Assembly (NCBI GenBank): GCA_009838735.1
Contig: VXQZ01000002.1
Span: 47,751 to 111,750 of the forward strand
From: Chloroflexota bacterium
Lineage (GTDB): Bacteria > Chloroflexota > Dehalococcoidia > Bin125
Direction: 5' to 3'
DNA length: 64,000 bases
Of the stretch, positions 10,640-18,698 are shown piece after piece (the first letter of the stretch is position 1; every line of letters starts with the position of its first letter). The notes below the pieces were generated by a model that was not told the origin of the DNA, made no database searches, and worked only from the letters and a program-made list of their open reading frames with translations. A program made the translations under genes and the position numbers.

Positions 10640-12202
10640 ATGACCGATTCTGAACGGCCATTTGACAAGCTTCTCATCGCCAATCGCGGTGAAATCGCCG
10701 TTCGCGTCATTCGCGGCGCTCGCGACCTGGGCATCAGCACCGTTGCCGTCTTCTCCGATGCGGACCGGACCTCGCGGCATGTCCGCATGGCCGACGAGGC
10801 CGTGCGGATCGGCGGTTCGGCGCCGGCGGAGAGCTATCTGTCGATTGACGCGGTGCTCTCGGCCGCGCGGGAGACCGGAGCCGACGCCGTCCACCCCGGC
10901 TACGGATTCCTGTCCGAGAACGCGAACTTTGCCCGCGCTTGCAGAGAGAACGGGATCATCTTCGTGGGCCCGTCGCCTGAAGCGATCGAGCTGATGGGCG
11001 ACAAGATCGAATCGCGCCGGACGATGAAGCAGGCAGGTGTGCCAATCATCCCCGGAGCCATCGATCCGTTGCTCGACCCAGACGAGGCGAAGCGCACGGC
11101 GGACGAGATCGGCTACCCGGTGGTGATCAAGGCGGCCGCCGGAGGCGGCGGACGAGGCATTCGCATTGTCGAATCCGCCGACGATCTGGAGCGCGCTGTT
11201 CAGCAGGCGCAGGAAGAAGCGATCACTGCATTCGGCGACGGCGCCGTGTTCGTTGAAAAGCTGCTCCGTCCGGCGCGCCACATTGAGATCCAGGTCGTCG
11301 CCGACACGAGGGGCAACATCGTCTGCCTCGGCGAGCGTGACTGTTCGGCCCAGCGTCGCCGGCAGAAGTTGGTCGAAGAATCACCGGCGCCGGGCATGTC
11401 GCCCCAGCTCAGAGCTCGGATGGAAGAAGCCGCGACCAACGCAGCTCGGGCCTGCAACTACACCTCAACCGGTACGGTCGAGTTCCTGGTCTGGAATGAT
11501 CCCGGCGCGCCCGATGGCCAGAACTTCGCCTTCCTCGAAATGAATACGCGCCTGCAGGTCGAGCATCCCGTCACCGAACTGGTCCGCGGCGTTGATTTGG
11601 TCCAGGACCAGCTCCGCATCGCCGGTGGCCTGCCGCTGGGGTACACGGCGGCCGAGCGTCCAATCCGCGGCTGGGCGATGGAATGCCGGATCACGGCAGA
11701 GGATCCATACCTAGATTTCGCCCCCTCGGTCGGGCCAATCGCCTGGTACCGCGAGGCAGACGGTCCCGGCGTGCGGCTCGACTCAATGCTCGCTCGCGGC
11801 GTCGGGATCAGCCCCTTTTATGACTCGTTGATCAGCAAGCTGATCACCTGGGGAGAGACCAGGGAGCAGTGCATCCGCCGAATGAAGCGGGCCCTTGGCG
11901 AGTATCTGGTGATCGGCGTCAGCACGTCGATCCCATTCCACCAGGCTCTGATGGACGATGAACGCTTCCGAGATGGCGACATTCATACGCTGTATGTCGA
12001 GGAAAATGAGATTCTCGATTCAACAGACCGACCGGCGAGCGGCGCCGAAGCCGCTCTGGCGGCGGCGCTGTTCTTCCATACCCAGGGCGAGCGGGCGGAA
12101 TCCGACCGTGGCGGCACGCAACCCCGCGGGCGTGCATGGGCCCAGTCCGCGCGCGGACGACGATTTCCTGTGGAGCAGGGATGGCGAAGAACTACCGGCT
12201 AA
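10640..12202 (+). CDS. accC: biotin carboxylase subunit of an acyl-CoA carboxylase
   Basis: ATP-grasp enzyme that carboxylates the biotin of its carrier with bicarbonate and ATP. It shows the N-terminal FDKLLIANRGEIAVRVIRGA, the ATP Gly-loop KAAAGGGGRGIRI, FVEKLLRPARHIEIQV and the FLEMNTRLQVEHPVTE active-site strand. At 520 aa it is longer than the 450-aa AccC of E. coli and resembles the biotin carboxylases of acetyl/propionyl-CoA carboxylases; the last 60 residues are Arg/Gly-rich and probably disordered. Its end overlaps the biotin-carrier gene by 22 bases. The carboxyltransferase subunit is not in the window, so acetyl, propionyl or another acyl-CoA could be the acceptor. Confidence 0.92.
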   Translation: MTDSERPFDKLLIANRGEIAVRVIRGARDLGISTVAVFSDADRTSRHVRMADEAVRIGGSAPAESYLSIDAVLSAARETGADAVHPGYGFLSENANFARACRENGIIFVGPSPEAIELMGDKIESRRTMKQAGVPIIPGAIDPLLDPDEAKRTADEIGYPVVIKAAAGGGGRGIRIVESADDLERAVQQAQEEAITAFGDGAVFVEKLLRPARHIEIQVVADTRGNIVCLGERDCSAQRRRQKLVEESPAPGMSPQLRARMEEAATNAARACNYTSTGTVEFLVWNDPGAPDGQNFAFLEMNTRLQVEHPVTELVRGVDLVQDQLRIAGGLPLGYTAAERPIRGWAMECRITAEDPYLDFAPSVGPIAWYREADGPGVRLDSMLARGVGISPFYDSLISKLITWGETREQCIRRMKRALGEYLVIGVSTSIPFHQALMDDERFRDGDIHTLYVEENEILDSTDRPASGAEAALAAALFFHTQGERAESDRGGTQPRGRAWAQSARGRRFPVEQGWRRTTG

Positions 12203-12696
12203 TCGTCCAGGGTGGACTCCAGGAAGTCTCCATCGACGAGAACGGCGATGGACAGTATCGCGCCGAGTTCGACGGTAAGAGTTATGGCGTCGAGTTGGAA
12301 TCGGTCGACGACAGCACGCTGTTTCGGCTCTGGGTTGACGGCGAACGCATTCCTATTGCCATTCGCCGCGAGGGAATGTCGCTCGACGTGTTTATCGGTC
12401 CGGACCGGTACTCGGCGGAGATCGAGCGCAGCGCCGGCGCGCTGACTCAGACCGGACCGGCGATTGAGGGCGAAGTCCGACTCACCGCTCCAATGACCGG
12501 ACAGGTGACCGAGGTGCTTGTCGCCGATGGCGATCAGGTCCAGGAGGGCGATCCGTTGCTCGTCATGGTCGCGATGAAGATGAACAACGAGATTCGCTCA
12601 CCGGCTGATGGCCGGATCGTCGACGTGTCCGTCAATGCCGGAGACGCAGTCGACCAGGGCGACTTGATGCTGACAATCGACACGGAAAGCGAATAG
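12181..12696 (+). CDS. biotin carboxyl carrier protein
   Basis: 171-aa carrier for the carboxylase encoded just upstream. The C-terminal 75 residues form the biotinyl domain with the modified lysine in VAMKMNNEI (Lys133), followed by the mirrored SPADGRIVDVSVNAGDAVDQG hairpin half. The N-terminal half resembles the linker/BT-type region of acyl-CoA carboxylases. I chose the ATG at 12181 with GGAGCAGGG just before it. The 22-base overlap with the carboxylase suggests coupled translation and a fixed subunit ratio. Confidence 0.9.
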   Translation: MAKNYRLIVQGGLQEVSIDENGDGQYRAEFDGKSYGVELESVDDSTLFRLWVDGERIPIAIRREGMSLDVFIGPDRYSAEIERSAGALTQTGPAIEGEVRLTAPMTGQVTEVLVADGDQVQEGDPLLVMVAMKMNNEIRSPADGRIVDVSVNAGDAVDQGDLMLTIDTESE

Positions 12697-12723
12697 CGGG
12701 TTCCACGATTGCGGCGCTAGAGT

Positions 12724-12752
12724 TTGAAACCGCGCGTCGGCGCGCCTACCAT
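12724..12752 (+). promoter_or_regulatory. probable sigma-A promoter of infC-rpmI-rplT
   Basis: TTGAAA (12724-12729) and TACCAT (12747-12752) are separated by exactly 17 bases. The predicted start of transcription is near 12760, giving a leader of about 45 nt before the infC start. The TTG in this -35 box is also the first possible in-frame start codon of infC, which argues against its use for translation. Confidence 0.5.
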
Positions 12753-12804
12753 CGGCGCTAACGGATCAGCAGCACTGCTGTCAGCACAACGAAGGAGCGT
12801 TCCT

Positions 12805-13410
12805 CTGGCCGTCAAGGATCAACGAGAACAACGAGAACAACGCGTCAACGAAGCGATTCGCATTCGCGAAGTCCGCGTGATTGGCGCCGAAGGCGAACAG
12901 CTCGGCATTATGCCGACATTCCAGGCGCTCGACCTGGCGCGGGCCCAGGGTCTGGATCTGGTTGAGGTCGCGCCCAATGCTCGGCCGCCAGTGGCGAAGA
13001 TGCTCGACTACGGGCGCTTCAAGTACGAGCAGTCCAAGCGGGAGCGCGAAGGAAGGCGCCGGCAAAAGGGCGCATCCCTGCACCAGGTCAAGATGCGGCC
13101 GAACATTGGCAAACACGACATGGAGGCCAAGGCCCGAACCGCAGCGCGCCTGCTGCGCAATGGCGACAAGGTCAAAATCTCAATCATGTTCCGCGGTCGT
13201 GAAATCACGCACCGAGACATTGGCCAGGAACGGATCTACGAGATGCTCGAGACGCTCGAGCAGAACGAGGTTCCGACCGTGATCGAGAAGCCGATTTCTA
13301 CCGAGGGCCGCTTCATGTCGGTCATCGTGGCCGAGGACAAGCCCAAGGCGAAGGCCATGGCCGATGCCAAGGCTGCCGCGGCGGCGGAAGCGAGCGAAGC
13401 CGCGGGTTAA
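12805..13410 (+). CDS. infC: translation initiation factor IF-3, probable CTG start
   Basis: IF-3 binds the 30S subunit, proofreads initiator tRNA and start codon, and prevents early 50S joining. N-domain VNEAIRIREVRVIGAEGEQL, linker DYGRFKYEQSKRE and C-domain RPNIGKHDMEAKARTAARLL are typical. No ATG or GTG lies upstream of the conserved N-terminus. AAGGAG (12792-12797) sits 7 bases before CTG at 12805, which would start the protein L(M)AVKDQREQ, 201 aa. Rare starts in infC are known in other bacteria, where they allow IF-3 to repress its own synthesis. The C-terminal 25 residues are an Ala/Lys-rich tail. It heads the classic infC-rpmI-rplT set. Confidence 0.93.
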   Translation: MAVKDQREQREQRVNEAIRIREVRVIGAEGEQLGIMPTFQALDLARAQGLDLVEVAPNARPPVAKMLDYGRFKYEQSKREREGRRRQKGASLHQVKMRPNIGKHDMEAKARTAARLLRNGDKVKISIMFRGREITHRDIGQERIYEMLETLEQNEVPTVIEKPISTEGRFMSVIVAEDKPKAKAMADAKAAAAAEASEAAG

Positions 13411-13541
13411 CGCTGCCTCATCCGTCACGGCCTGGCTCCGAATCTGTGTCGGGGCCAACTGGACACTCCGTGGTTAGCTCCTAAGCTGGAGAGACGCGTC
13501 AGTGTCTCGTCGCTGCGCGGTTGTCTTGGAGACGCTCAGCG

Positions 13542-13748
13542 ATGCCGAAGATGAAGACCCATAAGGGCGCGGCCAAGCGATTCCGCATCACCAGAACAGG
13601 CAAGGTCCTGCGGATGAAGGGCTATCGCGGCCACAACAAACAGAAGAAGAACAAGCGCACGCTGCGAGCTCAGGGCCGAATGCATGAGGTCAAGAACGTC
13701 GGCAACCAGAAGCGCGTCAAGAAACTGCTGCCGTACGGCTCCCCCTAA
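13542..13748 (+). CDS. rpmI: 50S ribosomal protein L35
   Basis: 68-aa basic protein starting MPKMKTHKGAAKRFRITRTG, the family signature, and ending KKLLPYGSP. The ATG at 13542 has GGAG ten bases upstream; an earlier in-frame start at 13521 is not conserved. A 131-base gap after infC holds several small inverted repeats (for example CTCC-TAAGCT-GGAG near 13480) and could carry L20-type autoregulation, but I cannot show this. Confidence 0.96.
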   Translation: MPKMKTHKGAAKRFRITRTGKVLRMKGYRGHNKQKKNKRTLRAQGRMHEVKNVGNQKRVKKLLPYGSP

Positions 13749-13774
13749 CCGGGACCAGAACAGGAACCTGAACC

Positions 13775-14131
13775 ATGCCACGAGTCAAGGGCGGCCCGCG
13801 CGAACGGCGCCGGCACAAGAAAGTCCTCAAGCAGACCAAGGGGCATCACGGCGTACGCAATCGCTTGTACCGCCGCGCCTCTGAATCGCGTCTGCACGCC
13901 TTGTCGTACGCCTACGCCCACCGTCGCGAGCGTAAGGGTGACATGCGGCGACTCTGGATCCAGCGGATCAATGCAGCGGCACGATTGAACGGCACAACGT
14001 ATAGCCGGCTGATTCACGACCTCAAGCAGGCCGGGATCGAGATTGACCGCAAGGTCCTGGCCGAGATGGCCCTGCACGACCCGGCCGGGTTCAGCTCGGT
14101 CGTTGACCAAGCCCAGGCAAAAGCCGCCTGA
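13775..14131 (+). CDS. rplT: 50S ribosomal protein L20
   Basis: 118-aa primary 23S rRNA-binding protein needed early in 50S assembly. It starts MPRVKGGPRERRRHKKVLKQ and has the RRLWIQRINAAARLNGTTYS core. In many bacteria L20 represses its own operon at the mRNA level. It lies 26 bases after rpmI, and the hairpin at 14157 follows 25 bases after its stop. Confidence 0.97.
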   Translation: MPRVKGGPRERRRHKKVLKQTKGHHGVRNRLYRRASESRLHALSYAYAHRRERKGDMRRLWIQRINAAARLNGTTYSRLIHDLKQAGIEIDRKVLAEMALHDPAGFSSVVDQAQAKAA

Positions 14132-14156
14132 CCAGACCCTGGTTCACCAGACACAA

Positions 14157-14197
14157 CAACGCCCGGCTTCGCTCGTTGTCGAGCATGCCGGGCGTTG
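14157..14197 (+). terminator. hairpin terminator after rplT
   Basis: An 11-bp perfect stem, CAACGCCCGGC / GCCGGGCGTTG, with a 19-base loop lies between rplT and the convergent gene ending at 14222. It could serve both strands. The T-run after it is short. Confidence 0.75.
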
Positions 14198-14221
14198 CAC
14201 TTTGCGAAAACGGTTCGACGT

Positions 14222-14737
14222 TCAGGCCTCGGAAGCCAGGGCGGGAGCGCCGCTGGCGTCGGCGATGATCTCCGAGTCGTCACCTTCGGGCACGTGTTGA
14301 AGCAACCAGTCTGCGGCGTCGCGGTCGCGAAGCCAGGGCAGAATCTCGGTCAGCGCCGAGAACTCACGCAGATGCAGCGCGTTCTTGATCACGTCGAACT
14401 CAATCTCGCGATTGCGCTCGGCCCAGCCGGCCGGCAAATCGATATGCGCGTCGACAAATGCGCGCGCGGCGATCCGGGCTTCCTCAACATCGAGCCGCAA
14501 GTAGGCGCGAAGTCGTCGAGCGATGAGTTCATGGGCTCGATCTACTGACGCTGCCCCTTCGCGACGAGCCAGCGCGCGCAGCACGCGGCGCAGCTCGATC
14601 GGAGGCAGCGCGGTAGCGTCGTACAGCGCTGCGCCGAGCTCCACATGGTCGCCGGCATCATTCAGCCGGTGAGTCAGATCTCCCAGATCGAAGGCGCTCC
14701 CGTAGTGCTCGGACAGGTTCGGATGCACGTAGGTCAT
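14222..14737 (-). CDS. unknown 171-aa protein with CIRCE operator (probable heat-shock gene)
   Basis: I do not recognise this protein. It has no Cys, no signal peptide and no transmembrane stretch, and is rich in Ala, Leu, Glu, Asp and Arg with long amphipathic helical segments (ELRRVLRALARREGAASVDR, ARIAARAFVDAHIDL), so an all-helical soluble fold is likely. The ATG at 14737 has GGAAGG seven bases upstream; an in-frame ATG at 14788 lies inside the operator and is not the start. Its only upstream regulatory feature is the CIRCE element at 14776-14802, so HrcA control and induction by protein-folding stress are inferred. The adjacent pheT gene ends before the operator, so this gene is transcribed alone. 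Confidence 0.7.
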   Translation of the reverse strand: MTYVHPNLSEHYGSAFDLGDLTHRLNDAGDHVELGAALYDATALPPIELRRVLRALARREGAASVDRAHELIARRLRAYLRLDVEEARIAARAFVDAHIDLPAGWAERNREIEFDVIKNALHLREFSALTEILPWLRDRDAADWLLQHVPEGDDSEIIADASGAPALASEA

Positions 14738-14775
14738 GTTCGGTCCTTCCGTGACATTCTTCCTTGCACCCAATT

Positions 14776-14802
14776 CTGGCACTCTCATGTAAAGAGTGCC
14801 AA
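14776..14802 (-). promoter_or_regulatory. CIRCE operator (HrcA binding site) with overlapping promoter
   Basis: On the minus strand the site reads TTGGCACTC, nine bases, GAGTGCCAG, against the CIRCE consensus TTAGCACTC-N9-GAGTGCTAA: spacing is exact and the 8-bp arms TGGCACTC/GAGTGCCA are perfectly paired. It lies 39 bases upstream of the ATG at 14737. TTGGCA within the first arm can act as a -35, with CAGAAT 18 bases later as a -10, so HrcA bound here would cover the promoter. Confidence 0.8.
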
Positions 14803-14863
14803 CTCATTGGATCGACGTAAGCGCCGAAATCAGACAACCAGTCAACACTGTCGATATCTGGAA

Positions 14864-17275
14864 CTAGGAGTCGCGAAGGACGGCGCTGAACTGGGACTCC
14901 ACCCGGCGCACAATCCCCCGCCGCGCCTTCTCGACATCGCGGTCGGTCAGCGTCCGATCCGGAGAGCGGTAGTACACCCGAAAGGCGAGAGATTTCGACC
15001 CGTCAGGAATCTGATCACCGCTGTAAATGTCAAACAGCTCCACCGCTTCCACAAGCCCATTGCCTGCGATTGCGGAGGCAAGATCGCCTGCAGGAGTCGA
15101 CGAGTCGACGATCAACGCCAAATCCTCAACTGCAGCGGGATAAACCGAGGGCGACGACACCGTCACCTCTTCGCGCATCAGCGCCGCCAGATCTCCTATC
15201 GACAGTTCCAAGGCAAAGATGTCTCCCTCGACATCGAATCGTGCGGCGACGTTTGGGCTAACCATGCCCAGCACCCCCACCTGCTTACCGCGGACATTGA
15301 CGGTCGCCGACTGGCCGGTGACCAGCGCGGCGTCCTGCGCATCGGCGCTCAACTGGAATTCCACTCCGAGTCCGGCGCCAAGTTGCTCGAGGATGCCCTT
15401 GGCGTCGAAGAAATCCAGTTCGCGTTCCGTCCCGCCATGCACTGTGCTGGCTGTCTCGCCGCCAAGCAGAGCAAGCGCTACACGTTCTTCGAGCGGCAGT
15501 CGTCCTGACCTGGGGCTGAATGTCTTGCCGACTTCATAGAGACCCAGACCGCCCCGCGCCTCACGCTGGTTCAGTGCGAATGTCCGCAGTCCCCACGGTC
15601 TCAGACTGCTGCGCATCCGTTCGCGGGCCGCGTTCATCGGGTTTTGCAGTCGTATCGACGCGGGCGCGCTACCGGATTCCGCCGCTGTAGCAATGATCTC
15701 GTCCTCGCCCACCGTGACGTAGGTGATGATTTCGCGCAGCCCCAGGCTGGTCAGGACGTCGCGGATACGTTCTCCAAGCACCCGTTCGGGATCGATGTCC
15801 GGATCCGGCACGGCGCCGGCAAGCGGGTCCGACGGGAGATTGTCATAGCCGATGATCCGTCCGATCTCCTCAACCACGTCATCAGCCACAGCGATGTCGG
15901 AGCGCCAGGGGGGACAACTCACTGCGTAGCGGTCCGGCGGCAGCCAACGATTGGAGATCCCCAACGCTGACAGCAAACCGCGAACTGTTTCAACGCTGGG
16001 TTGAATCCCAAGAATCTGTTCGATCCGGCGTTGCGTCACGACCACTTGCGGCTGGTGCGTCCTGCCTGGATACGTATCGACGATCCCGCGGCAAGCGCTC
16101 CCGCCGGCAGTTTCAACGATGAGAGCCGCCGCGCGTCGAGCGGCCAGTTCCGCGAGCTCGGGATTCAGTGACTTCTCGAACCGCCGGCTCGCCTCGGTAC
16201 CGCTCTCGGTGTGTCGGGCGCTGCTGCGGCGGATCGAGGCCTCCTGGAAATTCGCCGTCTCCAGCAGGATCGTCGTCGTCCTGTCGGAAATCTCCGATTC
16301 TGCCCCACCCATGATCCCGGCCAGTGCAACCGCCCGCTCGGCGTCGGCAATGACGAGGTCGTCCGGCTCCAGCTTGAGCTCCGACCCGTCCAGCAGCTGC
16401 AGATGCTCGTCGGGGTGAGCACGACGGACCACGATTCGGTGCTCGCGCAAGATCTCGTAGTCGAACGCGTGCAACGGCTGTCCCCACTCGAGCATCACGT
16501 AGTTGGTGACATCGACAATGTTGTTGATCGGCCGCATTCCGGCGGATGTGAGGGCGTCCTGCATCCATTGCGGCGACGGTCCAACCGTGACGCCGTCAAT
16601 CACGATGGCCGTGTACCGCGGGCATCCTGCCGCGTCGTCGATCTCGACGCTGGTTCGTTGATTGGCAGCGGTCTCGGATTCTGTATAGCTCGCAAGAGGC
16701 TCGCGGACTGTGCCGTTGGTCAAGGCGGCGATCTCGCGGGCGATTCCGAGGATCGAGAAGTGATCGGGTCGATTGGGCGTCGGCTTGATGTCCAGGACGA
16801 CATCGCCCAGCACATCGGCGAGCGGGGTGCCGAGCTCCGCCTCGGTGTCCAATTCGAGGATGCCCTCGTGTTCATCCGAGAGTCCGAGTTCCCGTTCCGA
16901 ACAAACCATGCCCAGCGAGGTCACGCCCCGAATCTTGCCCTTGCGTAGCTTCCGCAACTCGCGCGTGTTGGGGTCGAGGAGTTGCGCGCCCACGTGGGCG
17001 AAAGCGACTGTCTGCCCCGGAGCGAGATTGGGTGCGCCGCAAACGACCTGGAGCGGCTCGTCCGAGCCGAAGTCGACGGTGGCGAGTCGCAGCCGATCCG
17101 CATTGGGATGTTGCTCGACCGCTGCCACCCGAGCCACGACAACCTGATCCCAATCTGCGCCGCTGCGGCGAATCGATTCGACCTCCGCTCCGGCCATACT
17201 CAGGCGATGAGCCAGTTCCTCGACCGACAGGTTCCAGTCGACGTAGCGGGCAAGCCACTTGAGCGGGACATCCAT
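14864..17275 (-). CDS. pheT: phenylalanyl-tRNA synthetase beta subunit
   Basis: 803-aa beta chain of the alpha2beta2 PheRS. Domains in order: N-terminal start MDVPLKWLARYVDWNLSVEE, OB-fold tRNA-binding domain (VVARVAAVEQHPNADRLRL), B3/B4 editing domain (KPTPNRPDHFSILGIAREIA), B5 domain, catalytic-like core with NPMNAARERMRSSL, and a C-terminal anticodon-binding FDX-ACB domain (YPAAVEDLALIVD ... RVYYRSPDRTLTD). Its ATG overlaps the pheS stop as TGATG, so the subunits are translationally coupled. Confidence 0.97.
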   Translation of the reverse strand: MDVPLKWLARYVDWNLSVEELAHRLSMAGAEVESIRRSGADWDQVVVARVAAVEQHPNADRLRLATVDFGSDEPLQVVCGAPNLAPGQTVAFAHVGAQLLDPNTRELRKLRKGKIRGVTSLGMVCSERELGLSDEHEGILELDTEAELGTPLADVLGDVVLDIKPTPNRPDHFSILGIAREIAALTNGTVREPLASYTESETAANQRTSVEIDDAAGCPRYTAIVIDGVTVGPSPQWMQDALTSAGMRPINNIVDVTNYVMLEWGQPLHAFDYEILREHRIVVRRAHPDEHLQLLDGSELKLEPDDLVIADAERAVALAGIMGGAESEISDRTTTILLETANFQEASIRRSSARHTESGTEASRRFEKSLNPELAELAARRAAALIVETAGGSACRGIVDTYPGRTHQPQVVVTQRRIEQILGIQPSVETVRGLLSALGISNRWLPPDRYAVSCPPWRSDIAVADDVVEEIGRIIGYDNLPSDPLAGAVPDPDIDPERVLGERIRDVLTSLGLREIITYVTVGEDEIIATAAESGSAPASIRLQNPMNAARERMRSSLRPWGLRTFALNQREARGGLGLYEVGKTFSPRSGRLPLEERVALALLGGETASTVHGGTERELDFFDAKGILEQLGAGLGVEFQLSADAQDAALVTGQSATVNVRGKQVGVLGMVSPNVAARFDVEGDIFALELSIGDLAALMREEVTVSSPSVYPAAVEDLALIVDSSTPAGDLASAIAGNGLVEAVELFDIYSGDQIPDGSKSLAFRVYYRSPDRTLTDRDVEKARRGIVRRVESQFSAVLRDS

Positions 17276-18282
17276 CAGGCGGTTCCCCGAAATTGGTCGA
17301 ACTCACGCAGGAAGCGCACGTCGTTGCGGTAGAAGTGACGGATATCGCGGACGCCGTATCGGAGCATGGCGACCCGTTCCACACCCATGCCAAATGCGAA
17401 GCCGGTGAATCGATCAGGGTCGAGTCCGGCGTCGGCGATGATCTCCGGATGGACCATGCCGCAGCCGAGCACTTCCAACCAATCACCCTGCCAGCGAACA
17501 CCAAGTTCCGCGCCGGGCTCGACGAAGGGGAAGTAATCGCAGCGGAAGCGCGTCTCAATGTCAGGACCGAAGACGCGGCGGACAAACGCTTCCAGGGTGC
17601 CCTTGAGGTGGGCAAAGGACAGGTCTTCGTCAATCACCAGCCCTTCGATCTGGGTCAGCATCCATTCATGCGTGGCGTCGGTTGCCTCATAGCGGTAACA
17701 GGTACCGGGAACGATCACGCGGATTGGCGGCTGGCGACGCTCGAGGTAGCGAATCTGCATCGGAGAGGTGTGCGTCCTCAGCAGTTGCCGAGGTCCGCCG
17801 CTGCCGTCATCAGCGACCCAGATTGTGTCCCACATATCTCGAGCCGGATGCCCGGCCGGGATCCGCAGGCGGTCGAAGTTGTATTCCTCCAGCTCGACGT
17901 CAGGACCCTCGACCACGTCGAATCCCATGTCGCGAAAGGTCCGCTCCATCATTCGTCTGGTCAGAGTGATCGGGTGCAGCGAACCGAGTGGTGGTCGACG
18001 CCCGGGCAAGGAGACATCCAACGCAGGTCCGTCGGAGACAGCTGCCAAGAGCTCAAGTTGTCGCGCGGTGACCGCCTCTTCCAGGACACTCTTCAGTCGA
18101 TTCGCTCCGGCGCCAACCGCCGGACGCTCATCGGCTGGGAGATCTCTCACGCCCCGGAGAACGCTTGTCAGGCGGCCCCTCCGCCCAAGCCAGTCGATTC
18201 GCCAGGATTCCAGACCCGCTTCGTCGCCGGCCTCGGCGAGCGACTCGCGCGCTTCCGCCTCCAGCGCCGCCAGATCAACCAC
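17275..18282 (-). CDS. pheS: phenylalanyl-tRNA synthetase alpha subunit
   Basis: 335-aa catalytic chain of PheRS, class II. The N-terminal coiled coil is followed by motif 1 (HPITLTRRMMERTFRDMGF), motif 2 (PGTCYRYEATDATHEWMLTQ), and motif 3 (GFAFGMGVERVAMLRYGVRD). The start is GTG at 18282; no ATG is available in frame. It leads the pheST operon, divergent from the RAM-domain gene at 18430 with about 150 bases between them. I saw no T-box or attenuation leader. Confidence 0.97.
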   Translation of the reverse strand: MVDLAALEAEARESLAEAGDEAGLESWRIDWLGRRGRLTSVLRGVRDLPADERPAVGAGANRLKSVLEEAVTARQLELLAAVSDGPALDVSLPGRRPPLGSLHPITLTRRMMERTFRDMGFDVVEGPDVELEEYNFDRLRIPAGHPARDMWDTIWVADDGSGGPRQLLRTHTSPMQIRYLERRQPPIRVIVPGTCYRYEATDATHEWMLTQIEGLVIDEDLSFAHLKGTLEAFVRRVFGPDIETRFRCDYFPFVEPGAELGVRWQGDWLEVLGCGMVHPEIIADAGLDPDRFTGFAFGMGVERVAMLRYGVRDIRHFYRNDVRFLREFDQFRGTA

Positions 18283-18429
18283 GACCGCGTTCCATTGCTA
18301 CATCCTCGGGCATACAACACGTATCGTACCCGTCGCCCGACAATTCCAGAACTGGCGCAATCGCGTGGATAGTAAACTTGGCCCAGCGCCGTTGGCGCGA
18401 CGCCTTGCGCCCAATCCTGGAGTTCAGAC

Positions 18430-18678
18430 ATGGCAGTGAAGAGCTACATCCTGATTGAGACAGAAGTTGGCACTGCCAAGCAGGTGGCGCTTTCGCTTGG
18501 AGAAATCACCCACAGCGACGGTGAAATCAAGACCGTCGAACTTGTCACCGGGCCATTTGACGTGATCTGCCTGGTCGAAGCTGAGAACCTCGAACAACTC
18601 GGCAGCTGCATCACCGATTCGATCCAGACCGTTGCCGGAGTCAAGCGCACGACAACCTGCCTGACCATTCAGGTCTGA
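18430..18678 (+). CDS. stand-alone Lrp/AsnC-type ligand-binding (RAM) domain protein
   Basis: 82-aa alpha/beta protein equal to the effector-binding half of Lrp/AsnC regulators, without the helix-turn-helix. It begins VKSYILIETEVGTAKQVALS and has the typical GPFDVICLVEA core and VKRTTTCLTIQV end. Stand-alone RAM proteins assemble into dimers and higher rings and bind small molecules such as amino acids; the ligand here is unknown. The ATG at 18430 has GGAG seven bases upstream. It starts a plus-strand run with moeA (20 bases downstream) and a P450. Confidence 0.85.
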   Translation: MAVKSYILIETEVGTAKQVALSLGEITHSDGEIKTVELVTGPFDVICLVEAENLEQLGSCITDSIQTVAGVKRTTTCLTIQV

Positions 18679-18698
18679 GCCTGGACGGGACTGTTCCC

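Noticed and set aside
11900..12202. Possible frameshift joining biotin carboxylase and carrier into one protein
   Set aside because: The carrier has its own ATG with GGAG-type site at 12181, and two-subunit arrangements are normal; the 22-base overlap is ordinary coupling.
14738..14788. Upstream ATG at 14788 for the CIRCE-controlled gene
   Set aside because: It lies inside the operator and overlapping promoter, so it would be upstream of the predicted transcript; the ATG at 14737 has a good ribosome binding site.
17293..18372. Plus-strand open frame opposite pheS
   Set aside because: Shadow of pheS; composition and lack of motifs show it is not a gene.
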